Part shown: positions 36,502-46,392 of the stretch, piece by piece | How positions within the stretch are numbered: the first letter of the stretch is position 1 | Layout of the letters: each line of letters begins with the position of its first letter | Assembly (NCBI GenBank): GCA_963725185.1 | Contig: CAVRXO010000001.1 | Coordinates: 124,001 to 188,000, forward strand | DNA length: 64,000 nucleotides | Source: VAZQ01 sp963725185 | GTDB lineage: Bacteria > Pseudomonadota > Alphaproteobacteria > Rhizobiales > Xanthobacteraceae | Direction of reading: 5' to 3' | Position numbers and translations under genes: made by a program | Notes under the pieces: generated by a model | The model's input: only the letters and a program-made list of their open reading frames with translations | Told to the model about the DNA's origin: nothing | Databases searched by the model: none

Positions 36502-36921
36502 TCAGAACACGATCAGCGCCGCCCGGACGGTCAGGGCCAACAGGACGAGGGTCGCAGCCATGAAAAGGGCGAACCTGAGCATGACGGCGTTGATCGTGGC
36601 CTGGACCAGGCTGTGCGCGACGCGCAGCCCCACGTAGAGCCAGGCCAGAGCGGTATCCGGGCCCGCGTCCGCACCCAGTACCGCGAGCGTGAGGGCCACG
36701 GCGTAAAAGAGGGTCGGCTGCTCCATCAGGTTGTTGTAGTTGTCGGCCTTCCAGCGCACCGCGGCAGGCAGTTGGGCGTGAAACTCATCGGCGGGGCGTT
36801 GCGGGTCGTAGACGATGCCGAGCTTCCTGATCGCCGGAATGCGCGTGGCATAGAGCCACGCGCACATCACGAACGACCAAAGGACGAGCGCGATGACGGG
36901 AGCGAGCAGGCGGCTGTGCAT
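36502..36921 (-). CDS. MAPEG-family membrane protein (RND operon)
   Basis: 139 residues with four hydrophobic helices. The MAPEG pattern is seen in RWKADNYNNLMEQPTLFYAV (N..E..P) and RVAHSLVQATINAVMLRFAL. It starts 15 bases after the stop of the RND permease on the same strand, so it is probably the last gene of the efflux operon. A role in modifying hydrophobic toxicants before export would fit, but it is inferred. The ATG at 36921 is preferred over a GTG just upstream. Confidence 0.83.
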   Translation of the reverse strand: MHSRLLAPVIALVLWSFVMCAWLYATRIPAIRKLGIVYDPQRPADEFHAQLPAAVRWKADNYNNLMEQPTLFYAVALTLAVLGADAGPDTALAWLYVGLRVAHSLVQATINAVMLRFALFMAATLVLLALTVRAALIVF

Positions 36922-36936
36922 CACCTACGCTCCCGC

Positions 36937-39900
36937 TCACTCCGCCGCGCGCAGCTGCCCGACATCGACCTCGCTATCCAGCGCGTGCGCGGAGCGCCGG
37001 CGCCCTCCGAGCTTGCTGAGGTAGATGTAGATCACCGGGGTCGTATAGAGCGTCAGGAATTGCGAGAGCAGGAGCCCGCCCACGATGGCGATGCCGAGCG
37101 GGCGGCGCAGCTCGGAGCCGGCGCCGGTGCCCAGCGCCAACGGCAGGCCGCCGAGCAGCGCCGCCATGGTGGTCATCATGATGGGTCGGAAACGCAGCAG
37201 GCAGGCCTCGTAGATCGATTGCTCGGCGGTGAGCTGGCGGACGCGCTCGCCCACCAGGGCGAAGTCGATCATCATGATGGCGTTCTTCTTGACGATGCCG
37301 ACCAGCAGGATCATGCCGATCAGCGCGATCAGCGAGAAGTCGTAGTGCAGCGCCATCAGCGCCAGGAACGCGCCCACGCCGGCCGAAGGCAAGGTCGAGA
37401 GAATCGTGATCGGATGGATGAAGCTCTCGTACAGGATGCCGAGCACGATATAGACAGCGATGATGGCGGCGGCGATCAGGTAGGGCTGCGTCGCCAGCGA
37501 TGATTCGAACACCTTGGCCGAGCCCTGATAGACGGCGGTGAGCGCTGCCGGCTTGGCGATCGAGCGCTCCAGGTTGGCGATCGCGGTCAGCGCGTCGCCG
37601 AGCGAATGCCCGGGCGCCAGGTTGAACGACACGGTCACCGAGGGAAACTGATCCTGATGGTTGATCGTCAGCGGCGATACCGAGATCTCCGAGCGCGTCA
37701 GTGCCGAAAGCGGCACCATCTGTCCGGTGATGGCCGACCTGACATAGAGCTGCGCGAGCGAGGACGCATCCTCCTGGTAGCCCGGATCGACCTCGAGGAT
37801 CACGCGGTGCTGGTCGAGCTGGCCGAACACGGTGGCGACCTGCCGCTGCCCGAACGCGTCGTAGAGCGTATCGTCGATCAGTTGCGGCGTCACGCCCAGG
37901 CGGCCGATGGCGTCGCGGTCGATCTTCATCATCATGCGCGGCGCCGAGGCCTGCAGATCGCCGGTCACGTCGGTGAGCTCCGGCAGCGTCGAGAGCTTGG
38001 CCAGCATGATGGGCGCCCACTTGAACAGCTCGGCGACGTCGGGATCCTGCAGGGTGTATTGGTATTGGGTCTTGCTCACGCGCGTGCCGATCTGCACGTC
38101 CTGACGCGCCTGGCCGAAGAACGCGATGCCCGGAAGCCCTTGGGTCGCCTTGCGCAAGCGGGCCACGATCTGGGTGGAGGTCGCCTTGCGCTGGTCGAAC
38201 GGCTTGAGCTCGACCGAGATGCGGCCGGTATTGACGGTCGGATTGGCGCCGACCCAGTACCAGACGGTCTGCACGTCGGGGTCCCGGCCCACGATCTTGG
38301 CCATCTCGTGCACGCGCTCCACCATGTCGGTGTAGGAGATGTCCTGGCCGGCTTCGGCGGTGCCCAAAATGATGCCGTTGTCCTGTTGCGGAAAGAATCC
38401 TTTCGGAATGGCGTCATACAGGAAGACCGTGGCCGCCATGGTGGCGGCCATCAGGCCCAGCATGAACATCCGGTGACGCAGCGACCAGCGCAACGACACC
38501 GTGTAGGCGGCGAGCGAGCGCTGATAGACCGCCTCCAGATAGCCCATGATGCGCCACTCCCGCTCATCTTCCTGCTGCGGCCGCAGCAGCCAGCCGCACA
38601 TCATCGGCGTCAGCGTCAGGGAGATGACGCCGGACATCAGGATCGCCACGCTGACGGTGACGGCGAACTCGCGGAACAGCCGGCCGATCAATCCGCCCAT
38701 GAGCAGCAGCGGGATGAAGACCGATATCAACGACATGGTCATCGACAGGATGGTGAAGCCGACCTCGCGCGATCCGACCAACGCGGCTTCGAGCGGGCGC
38801 TTGCCGTCCTCGATGTGGCGGATGATGTTCTCGACCATGACGACGGCGTCGTCGATGATGAATCCGACCGCGATGGTCAGCGCCATCAACGACACGTTGT
38901 CGATCGTGTAGTTGAAGAGATACATGATCGCGCAGGTCGACAGCAGCGATACCGGGATGGTCACGCTCGGGATCAGGGTCGCGCGGACGTGGCGCAGGAA
39001 CACGAACATGACCAGCACGACCAGGCCGATGCTCACCGCCATGGTGAACTGGACGTCGCCGACCGACGCGCGAATGGTCTGGGTCCGCTCCCCCAGCACA
39101 TGCAGCTTGACCGAGGGCGGCAGCGAGCGTTGCAGGCTGGGCAGCACGTCCTTGACCGCCTGCACGGTCTGATTGATGTTGTAGCCGGGCTGCTTGTGGA
39201 CATCGATGATCACGGCACGCTCGCCGTCGACCCAGGCCGCTTGCCGGATATCCTCGACCCCGTTGATCGCCTTGCCGACATCGCGAATCCGCACCGGCGC
39301 GCCGTTGCGATAGGCGATGATGACCTGCTCGAACGCCGCGGCGTCGAAGATCTGGTCGGTGGTATCCAGGGTCAGCGATTGCTTGGGACCGTCGAGCGTG
39401 CCCTTCGGGGCGTCGACGGTCGCGGTCCCGATCGCCGCGCGGACGTCCTCCAGGCTTATTCCCATGGCGGAGGCGACCGCGGGGTTGATCTGCACCCGCA
39501 CCGAGGGCTTCTGCTGACCGTGATAGTCGACTTGGCCGACGCCGGAGACGCGCGAGATGCTGGGAGCGAGGTAGTTCTCGACATAATCGTCGACCGCCGA
39601 GATCGTCAGGTCGGTCGAGGTCACCGCCACCGACATCAACAGCGCGTCGGCCGGATTGACCTTCTCGTAGGTCGGCGGATTGGGCATGTTCTTGGGCAGC
39701 TGGCCGCCGGCCGCGCTGATGGCGGTCTGGACGTCCTGCGCGGCGCCGTCGACATTGCGGCCGAGATCGAAATCGACCTGGATGTCGGACTCGCCAAGCG
39801 AGCTGGCGGAGCTGATCGAGGTGACGCCCGAGATGGTGGCGAGCTGGCGCTCCAGCGGGCCCGCCACCGACGACGCCATGGTCTCGGCATTGGCGCCCGG

Positions 39901-40053
39901 CAGATTCGCGGTGATGCGAATGGTGGGAATGTCGACTTGCGGCACGCCCGCGATCGGCAGCACCAAATAGGCCACCAGACCGACCAGCGTCACGCCGGTC
40001 ATCAGGAGCGTGGTCGCGACCGGCCGAATGACGAAGGGAGCGGACCAATTCAT
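36937..40053 (-). CDS. RND efflux permease, MdtB/MdtC-like
   Basis: An inner-membrane proton-driven pump of ~1038 residues with the AcrB layout: twelve membrane helices and two large periplasmic loops. The proton-relay region is IAVGFIIDDAVVMVENIIRH, with the essential Asp pair in helix 4. The second half has VLGILYESFIHPITILSTLP and GIVKKNAIMMIDFAL. The N-terminus is MNWSAPFVIRPVATTLLM, and sequence phrases such as SLGESDIQVDF match the multidrug-exporter MdtB/MdtC subgroup. The adaptor gene is 10 bases upstream. No outer-membrane channel gene is present, so a shared TolC is expected. Confidence 0.95.
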   Translation of the reverse strand: MNWSAPFVIRPVATTLLMTGVTLVGLVAYLVLPIAGVPQVDIPTIRITANLPGANAETMASSVAGPLERQLATISGVTSISSASSLGESDIQVDFDLGRNVDGAAQDVQTAISAAGGQLPKNMPNPPTYEKVNPADALLMSVAVTSTDLTISAVDDYVENYLAPSISRVSGVGQVDYHGQQKPSVRVQINPAVASAMGISLEDVRAAIGTATVDAPKGTLDGPKQSLTLDTTDQIFDAAAFEQVIIAYRNGAPVRIRDVGKAINGVEDIRQAAWVDGERAVIIDVHKQPGYNINQTVQAVKDVLPSLQRSLPPSVKLHVLGERTQTIRASVGDVQFTMAVSIGLVVLVMFVFLRHVRATLIPSVTIPVSLLSTCAIMYLFNYTIDNVSLMALTIAVGFIIDDAVVMVENIIRHIEDGKRPLEAALVGSREVGFTILSMTMSLISVFIPLLLMGGLIGRLFREFAVTVSVAILMSGVISLTLTPMMCGWLLRPQQEDEREWRIMGYLEAVYQRSLAAYTVSLRWSLRHRMFMLGLMAATMAATVFLYDAIPKGFFPQQDNGIILGTAEAGQDISYTDMVERVHEMAKIVGRDPDVQTVWYWVGANPTVNTGRISVELKPFDQRKATSTQIVARLRKATQGLPGIAFFGQARQDVQIGTRVSKTQYQYTLQDPDVAELFKWAPIMLAKLSTLPELTDVTGDLQASAPRMMMKIDRDAIGRLGVTPQLIDDTLYDAFGQRQVATVFGQLDQHRVILEVDPGYQEDASSLAQLYVRSAITGQMVPLSALTRSEISVSPLTINHQDQFPSVTVSFNLAPGHSLGDALTAIANLERSIAKPAALTAVYQGSAKVFESSLATQPYLIAAAIIAVYIVLGILYESFIHPITILSTLPSAGVGAFLALMALHYDFSLIALIGMILLVGIVKKNAIMMIDFALVGERVRQLTAEQSIYEACLLRFRPIMMTTMAALLGGLPLALGTGAGSELRRPLGIAIVGGLLLSQFLTLYTTPVIYIYLSKLGGRRRSAHALDSEVDVGQLRAAE

Positions 40054-40063
40054 CTGGCTACCT

Positions 40064-41203
40064 TCAACCGGACGATGCCGCCGGCTTGTCGAGCACCTCG
40101 ACGGTGCTGCCGGCCTCGATCCGGTATTGGCCATCGGTCACCACCAGGTCGCCGGCTTGCAGACCGCCCTCGATGACCGCGGAGACCTTGTTCAAGGCGC
40201 CGGTCTTGATCGATCGCTTCTGCACGACACGATCCGGCCCGATGACGAACGCATAGGGGCCGTCGGGCCCGTACTGGACCGCCGTCACCGGCACTGCGAT
40301 CACGCCGCGGAGAATTTCGAGCTGCACCCGCACGTTGACGAATTGCCCCGGCCACAGCGCTTCCTCGGTGTTGTCGAATGTGGCCTTGTAGTTGATGGTC
40401 CCGGTGGTCGAATTGATCTGGTTGTCGATGACGGACAGCTTGCCGGTGGCCAGATCCTGTCCATTGGGATCCTGCGCCGTCACCGGGATGTCGCCCTTCT
40501 TCAATCCGGCCCGGATCCGCGGCAGCGAATCGGCCGGCAACGCAAAGTCCACGAAGATGGGATGGATCTCGTTGATGGTGACCACGCCGGTGAGGTCGGT
40601 CGCGTGCACGATATTGCCGGCATCGACCAGCCGGGTTCCGGCGCGGCCGTCGATCGGCGAGCGGATGTGGCTGTAATCGAGCTGCACCTGCGCCATGTCG
40701 ATCGCGGCCTGATCGGCCTTCACGCTGGCGTCGAGCTGCGCCACCAGGGCTTTCTGGGTATCGAGCTGCTGGGTGCTGGTCGCCCCGGACTTGGCCAGCC
40801 GGACCGCCCGATCGAGGTCGAGGCGGGCATTGTCGAGCTGCGCCTGATCCTTGAGCTTGTTGGCCTGCGCCTGCGCCAGGGCCGCCTCGAATGGGGCCGG
40901 ATCGATCTCGACCAGCACGTCACCGGCATGAACGTCCTTGCCCTCGGAGTAGTTGATCTTGACGATCTGTCCGTCCACCCGCGAGCGCACCAGCACGCTG
41001 TTCAAGGCCTGCACGGTGCCGAGGCCGGCGAGCTCGATGGGAATGTCCGTACGCTCGGCCTTGCTCGCCATGACCGGTATGGCGGGCGCGGGCGCGCGCG
41101 CGCCGGTTGGCGCGGCCGAGGTCAACAGTCCTCGCCCCGGCCCGAAATAGGCCACAGCGCCGCCGGCAACGAGGACCAGCAGTATCAGCCGCCAGTTGCG
41201 CAT
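40064..41203 (-). CDS. RND efflux periplasmic adaptor (MdtA-like)
   Basis: A ~379-residue membrane fusion protein. An N-terminal helix (LILLVLVAGGAVAYFGPGRG) anchors it; the lipoyl-like half-motifs are VRSRVDGQIVKINYSEGKDV and YSHIRSPIDGRAGTRLVDAG. Between them is a coiled-coil hairpin (ALAQAQANKLKDQAQLDNAR through the SVKADQAAIDMAQVQLD stretch). Beta-barrel and membrane-proximal domains follow. It links the permease to an outer-membrane channel. The ATG at 41203 follows a GGAGGG site, and the gene leads a three-gene operon with the permease and MAPEG gene. Confidence 0.94.
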   Translation of the reverse strand: MRNWRLILLVLVAGGAVAYFGPGRGLLTSAAPTGARAPAPAIPVMASKAERTDIPIELAGLGTVQALNSVLVRSRVDGQIVKINYSEGKDVHAGDVLVEIDPAPFEAALAQAQANKLKDQAQLDNARLDLDRAVRLAKSGATSTQQLDTQKALVAQLDASVKADQAAIDMAQVQLDYSHIRSPIDGRAGTRLVDAGNIVHATDLTGVVTINEIHPIFVDFALPADSLPRIRAGLKKGDIPVTAQDPNGQDLATGKLSVIDNQINSTTGTINYKATFDNTEEALWPGQFVNVRVQLEILRGVIAVPVTAVQYGPDGPYAFVIGPDRVVQKRSIKTGALNKVSAVIEGGLQAGDLVVTDGQYRIEAGSTVEVLDKPAASSG

Positions 41204-41400
41204 GTCCCTCCAGATACCCCCAAAGCGCAATGAATACAGCAACCGCCCGACTGTTGCCAAGGATGCTTGGCATGTTCCTGCTTTCACAGGAGGAATCGAC
41301 ACAGCCGAATCGGGGCGCGAGGTTAAGGTTACGGACTGATAGACGTCGCTCTGCAAGCCCGTCATGGTAGTGAATCCGGTGCGAATACCGGAACACCGCC

Positions 41401-41839
41401 ATGTCTAAGACCGACGCCGTCGGCCCCAAGGATGCATCGGACTGGAACGAGGCCTGGAGCGCCGTCTCCCAGCTCGCGGCGGCGCGTGGCACGACCTTGC
41501 GCGAGCTCGGCGAGGGCAATGGAAGCGCAGCGGCGCCGATCTCAACGATTGATCCGACGGCGAGCCGCAGGATCCGGCGTCGCTCCCGCCGCGGATTTGA
41601 CCGCGTCCTTCGCCCCCATAGCTCCCGATCAGCTTGCCCGCGACATCGCCGAGATCGAGCGGGCGGCGGCGGCGCTGCGGCGGGCGGAGCCGGCACTCGA
41701 GCCGCGCCTCCCCGGCAGTCAAGCCGGCAGCGAACCACGCGCCGCGAATTCGATCTGGCTCCTGGTCTGCGTCATCTGGCTCACCGCCGCGGCGGTGGTG
41801 TCCTGCGCGCTCGGAGCGATCATGCTCCTCCTTCGCTAG
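41401..41839 (+). CDS. small C-terminally anchored membrane protein, frameshifted
   Basis: The first frame gives MSKTDAVGPKDASDWNEAWS through LAAARGTTLRELGEGNGSAA, a cytoplasmic start. The adjacent frame gives ADLTASFAPIAPDQLARDIA, EIERAAAALRRAEPALEPRL and a C-terminal helix SIWLLVCVIWLTAAAVVSC to a TAG at 41839. A one-base shift somewhere in 41560-41600 would join them into a ~145-residue protein. No family is recognised. It could instead be two fragments of no significance. Confidence 0.5.
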
Positions 41840-41949
41840 CCGCGGCGGTTCGCCCGGGAAGCTTGCGTCCGCCGTCGCACTCGCCAAATAGAGGGACCGC
41901 CTGACGGCGGCCCTTCCGATCTCAGAAGCGTGATGCTCGCGCACTCGGG

Positions 41950-41976
41950 GCACGGCCCACATGCGTGGGGCCGTGC
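41950..41976. terminator. hairpin between convergent genes
   Basis: GCACGGCCCAC and GTGGGGCCGTGC form an 11-12 bp stem with one bulge, between the frameshifted small gene and the convergent membrane protein at 42041. GGCTTTCC follows. It is a reasonable bidirectional terminator candidate. Confidence 0.6.
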
Positions 41977-42040
41977 GGCTTTCCGGAACTCACCTAGCGC
42001 ACAAACAGGGCGATGGGGTATGGCCCATCATTGCCCCTTT

Positions 42041-42904
42041 TCACAGTGGCCGTGGGATCAAGACCCTATCGTTCCAGGTGCCATCGCGAAGTTGACCACC
42101 CTCAACGGCGGCGAGACTTGCCGCAAAGGCGCCGAACAGCATCGCGGCTGTCATCCACAAGGCAAAGGCGGCCGCAGCTCTGCGGGCGTCATCGATCGCT
42201 TGCTGCGTCTCGGCAATGACGTCGCTCACCCGCTTTTCGGCGTCGGCTTGCGAGAGCCCCGTGCGGGCCGCGACCACCCGGGCGAGGTAACCTCGATCCG
42301 CAGCGCTCACGTCGCCGGAGTTCCGAAAGCTGGTGACCAGAAGCCGGGATATTTCAGCCCGCGCCGGGCCGGCCCCCGGTCCCGCCCCAGCCGGAGCCGG
42401 TGTGGGCATGTCCGTTCGAAGGAGCTTGTCGGTGGCGATATCCGTCGGGCCCACCGATTGCGCGGCTTGCGGAGTTGCCGCCGCCAGCCCACCGGCAGCC
42501 CCGCTCACCAAGTGCGTGGTCGCGGCTCCCAGAACGGACGCGCTGATGACGGTGGCAAATGCCCAGGTCAAAAATCCATGAGCCGTGTCTCGGAAGAAAA
42601 CCTCGTGGGTGTGGACTCCAATCCATTTCGTTCGCAATCGAGCTGCCAGATATCCGCCCACGCTCGATGCCATTACGGCAACGACCACCAGATAAATCCC
42701 GGTGCCGATCTTGAAAGTTGATGCGGAAGCGCCGGAGTCGGACCAAGGCGACACGGCGGACAAACCGATCCCTGTCCCGAAGGCTATGAGCACCAGCGTC
42801 AAGGCGGCGGCCGCCGTAGCCCCCGCGGCCACCGCAGCCCAAGAAACGCCCGAACTTTGAAGGTCCATGACAGATGCCGTGCTTGTATTCATCGGAGTAT
42901 CCAT
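42041..42904 (-). CDS. integral membrane protein, unknown
   Basis: About 287 residues. Hydrophobic segments include WAAVAAGATAAAALTLVLIA, IYLVVVAVMASSVGGYLAAR, FATVISASVLGAATTHLVSG and a C-terminal ALWMTAAMLFGAFAASLAAV. A region between the third and fourth helices (ISRLLVTSFRNSGDVSAADR) is soluble and helical. No family is recognised with confidence. The ATG at 42904 follows GGGCGAG. Upstream there is a stem-loop at 42933-42953 and, on the minus strand, GGAACC at 42989-42994, which would fit the -35 box of an ECF sigma promoter, though no clear -10 follows. Confidence 0.65.
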   Translation of the reverse strand: MDTPMNTSTASVMDLQSSGVSWAAVAAGATAAAALTLVLIAFGTGIGLSAVSPWSDSGASASTFKIGTGIYLVVVAVMASSVGGYLAARLRTKWIGVHTHEVFFRDTAHGFLTWAFATVISASVLGAATTHLVSGAAGGLAAATPQAAQSVGPTDIATDKLLRTDMPTPAPAGAGPGAGPARAEISRLLVTSFRNSGDVSAADRGYLARVVAARTGLSQADAEKRVSDVIAETQQAIDDARRAAAAFALWMTAAMLFGAFAASLAAVEGGQLRDGTWNDRVLIPRPL

Positions 42905-43351
42905 TGAGGTCTCGCCCTTTTTCGTTTCTGAAAGCAGACGCATTTCGTCTGCTCGTATGTGCCTAATAAATACTCGTCGCGTCAGAATGGTTCCAAAAAA
43001 AAGTCCCCTTTGCACCACAATCGTCCCCACTAAGCGCGTGCGATGCAGAAAATTCCGCCTTCCGCTCTCCACGACAGCGATCATCGTGTTGCGCTGATGC
43101 GTCGCTTCCCTCAGCCGGCACGGAATTCAGTCGGGCAGGAAATCCGAACCTAAGACGGTCTCATTCGGCTGCGACAGCGCGTTCGGAACTGGCGCGCCGG
43201 CCCGAACAAAACTGCGAACACCTACGTCAGTATAAATTCCGAATGATTCATCAGGCTACGGCAGGAAATAAACGACACCATTACTCCCAAGTTTTGTTAC
43301 ATGACCTCCGAACTCGATAGCTTTTATGCAAGGCTATCAAGGCGCATGGGC
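42905..43351. other. AT-rich intergenic region, regulatory only
   Basis: About 450 bases, lower in GC than the flanks, with no gene recognised. It holds the leader of the membrane protein (including the hairpin at 42933) and otherwise only oligo-A/T runs. Confidence 0.5.
42933..42953 (-). promoter_or_regulatory. leader stem-loop before the membrane-protein gene
   Basis: AGCAGACG and CGTCTGCT pair perfectly over 8 bp around a 5-base loop, 29 bases before the start codon. It would form in the 5' leader of the transcript and could affect translation. Confidence 0.4.
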
Positions 43352-43629
43352 CTACCGTCCTGAAGCCATATCGAAGGATGCCGGCTCGGCCGAGTGCGCC
43401 GTCAGCGAAACGCCGGCGGCGATGACGCAGAGCGCGCCGGTGCCGACGACCGCGAGCGACAAAAACCCGATCAGGGTGAGGAGCGGCAGCATCGCCGCGC
43501 TGTGGACCGCCCGGCCGCGCCGAGCGCGAGCGGGCGCGGAAACACGCGGCGCGAAACCGCGTAGCCCAGCAGCGTCCAGAACGCGGCTGCCGCGATCGCG
43601 CCGAGGGCAGCATTGACGAGCGATGCCAT
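43352..43629 (-). CDS. small two-helix membrane protein, frameshifted
   Basis: From the ATG at 43629 the frame reads MASLVNAALGAIAAAAFWTL, a membrane helix, then VFPRPLALG before breaking. The adjacent frame continues LLTLIGFLSLAVVGTGALCV and ends FDMASGR with a TAG at 43352. Together they would form a ~90-residue protein with two helices. The family is unknown. The break may be an assembly error. Confidence 0.45.
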
Positions 43630-43888
43630 GGAGGAGCGAGGCCCAGATCTCTTGGCGCCAATATCAGATCGCGATCATTCGACCGATCGAGCAGCGCCCC
43701 ATCGATATATCAGCTTGTTGCGGCTTCGCCAGCGGACACGGCTCTGATCAATTGCGCTCGCCGCAGCGATGCATCGCCGGCAGATTTGATCCGCTGGACA
43801 GTCGCCCCGTCCTTGATGATAATGCCGCAAGTGTCGGTTCGCGCTCTTTGTCGGGATAGCTCCTCTGTCGGGCGACAGGAGATATGAG

Positions 43889-45093
43889 ATGCGCATTCGG
43901 CTTGCGGAGTCGATCGGAGCATCGCTGGCGTCGGCGCTCGTATTGCTGCCGACGGCGATGAGCGCGCAGCATCAGGCTCCCGTCGTTGCCGTGAAGGCTC
44001 CGGCGCCAGCCGCGCTGCTGACGCCCTGGGGCGAACCCGACCTGCAGGGCATTTGGACCGACGAAACCGATACGCCGTTGCAGCGCCCCGCCAAATATGC
44101 GAACCAGGAATTTTTCACCGAGGCGCAGCGCGCCGAATTGGACAGGGAGCGATCGGCCCTGCTCGGCCGCGACAGGCGTGCGGAGCGCGGGACCGAGCTC
44201 GACGTCGCCGGCGCCTACAACGCGGTGTTCATGTCCATGAAGCGCACCGGCGCGCGCACGTCGCTGATTGTCGATCCGCCCAATGGCCGGATTCCGCCGC
44301 TGACGCCGGAGGCGCAGAAGATTGCCGCCGCCGATCGGGAATTTCGTCTCGCCCTGCTGCAGGCGACCGAGACGTGCAAGAACAAGTCGGTGGCGTGCAG
44401 CGGCGGCAAGTACGATCCGACGCCCTCGCCGCGGCGCGCGGAGCTTCCTCCGCGCTACAACACCGCGCGCATGAATCGCCATGACGGTCCGGAGGACGGC
44501 TACGTTGGCGGACCGCTGCCTGACCGGCGGGCTGCCCGAATTCGGCACCGCCTACGGCGGCAGCTTCCGCCGGATCGTGCAGACACCGGGCGGCATCTCG
44601 ATGTTCTACGACGTGGGCCAGGGGCAAGGGCTGGCAGCGCAACATCGTCATGAACGGCAGCCCGCATCTGCCGGCCAGCATCCGCCAGTGGTATGGCGAC
44701 TCGCGCGGCCACTGGGAGGGCAATACGCTCGTGATCGACGTGACGAACTTCAGTCCGAAGACCGATTTTCAGGGCTCGCGCGAGAACCTGCACCTGGTCG
44801 AGCGCTGGACGCGGACCGGCCCGACCACGCTCGAATACGACGTGACGATCGAAGATCCGACCGTGTGGACGCGGCCATGGACCGTCAAGCAGGAGTTCAC
44901 CAGGCAGAGCGACGCAGGAAAACAGAATTTATTACGAGCCGCGCTGCGTCGAAGGAAACTATGGTCTCCCGGGACTGCTGCATGGACGGCGCGCATGGAA
45001 GATCTCGCCTTTGCGGAGGGACGAGGTCCCGATCCGGCGACCAAGGACAACGCCACGGATTTCGTCGGCGTTGAACAGGATCCGTTGCAGTAA
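43889..45093 (+). pseudogene. secreted protein of an uncharacterised family, copy A, frameshifted
   Basis: A signal peptide (ASLASALVLLPTAMSAQHQA) precedes a domain that opens with TPWGEPDLQGIWTDETDTPL. Conserved blocks follow: TGARTSLIVDPPNGRIPPLT, FRRIVQTPGGISMFYDVGQ, GDSRGHWEGNTLVIDVTNFS, ENLHLVERWTRTGPTTLEYD and VTIEDPTVWTRPWTVKQEF. Three or more single-base shifts (about 44510, 44625 and 44930) break it, and reading across them gives ~400 residues. This family is very abundant in soil Bradyrhizobium and Acidobacteria genomes but has no assigned function that I know. A strong AGGAGA site precedes the ATG. Broken as given; possibly intact in reality. Confidence 0.75.
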
Positions 45094-45120
45094 CGCACTG
45101 CAGGGCAAGAGGAGACCATC

Positions 45121-46337
45121 ATGCGCGACCGCTTCTCAGGCTCGATGATAACGGTCGCCATTGCCGCGGCCGCCGTCGGCGCCGTCATTTCGGTGTCCGT
45201 CACGCGGACGTCGGCGCAGACCCGGCGGCTTCCGCCTCGGCGTCGGCCCCGGCGCTGAAAACGCCCTGGGGCGAACCCGATCTGCAGGGCATTTGGACCG
45301 ACGAAACCGACACGCCGTTGCAGCGCTCCCGCCAAATACGCGAACCAGGAATTTTTCACCGAGGCGCAGCGGGCCGAATTCGACAGAGTGCGATCGACAG
45401 CTGCGCGGCACGCGACAATCGCGGCGATCGCGGCACCGAGCGCGACGTCACCGGCGCCTACAACGACGCTGTTCGGAGCCATGAAGCGCACCGGCACGCG
45501 CACGTCGCTGGATCGTCGATCCGCCCAATGGCCGGATTCCGCCGCTGACGCCGGAGGCGCAGAAGATCGCCGCCGCCGACCGGGAATTTCGTCTCGCCCT
45601 GATGCAAGCGACCGAGACCTGCAAGATCAAGTACTGCCGGCTGTGCCGGGGGCAAGTACGATCCGACGCCCTCGCCGCGACGCGCCGAGCTTCCGCCCCG
45701 CTACAACACCGCGCGCATGAATCGCCATGACGGTCCGGAGGACGGCGCGTTGGCGGACCGCTGCCTGACCGACGGGCTGCCCGAGTTCGGGGCCGGCAAC
45801 GGCGGCGGCAGCTTCCGGCGGATCGTGCAGACGCCCGGCGGCATCGCGATGTTCTACGACGTGGGCCAGGGCCAGGGCTGGCAGCGCAACATCGTCATGA
45901 ACGGCAGCCCGCATTTGCCGGCCAACATCCGCCAGTGGTTCGGCGACTCGCGCGGCCACTGGGAGGGCGATACGCTCGTGATCGACGTGACGAACTTCAG
46001 TCCGAAGACCGATTATCAGGGCTCGCGCGAGAACCTGCATCTGGTCGAGCGCTGGACGCGGACCGGGCCGACCACGCTCGAATACGTCGTCGACCATCGA
46101 AGATCCGACCGTGTGGACGCGGCCATGGACCGTCAAGCAGGAGTTCACCAGGCAGAGCGAGCGAGGAAAACAGGATTTACTACGAGCCGCGCTGCATCGA
46201 AGGAAACTATCGGCTTTCCGTGGGCTGATGCAAGGAGCGCGCATGGAAGATCGCGCGTTTGCGGAGGGACGCGGTCCCGATCCGGCGACCAAGGACAACG
46301 CTACCGGATATCTGAGTCGGATCCGTTGCAGCAGTAA
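45121..46337 (+). pseudogene. secreted protein of the same family, copy B, heavily frameshifted
   Basis: The first ~80 bases are almost identical to the start of copy C (MRDRFSGSMITVAIAAAAVG signal peptide), while the body is nearly identical to copy A (LQGIWTDETDTPLQRS..., TGTRTSLIVDPPNG after correction, GNGGGSFRRIVQTPGGIAMF, SPKTDYQGSRENLHLVERWT). It looks like a mosaic of A and C. Comparison with A shows extra bases at about 45324, 45400, 45470 and 45510, among others. It ends ESDPLQQ with TAA at 46335-46337, parallel to A's DPLQ ending. Same unknown function as A. Confidence 0.7.
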
Positions 46338-46392
46338 GATCCGCTTGCAGAGTGAATCCGCTCGTGCAAAGGTGTCGCAAAAGGAGACCATC

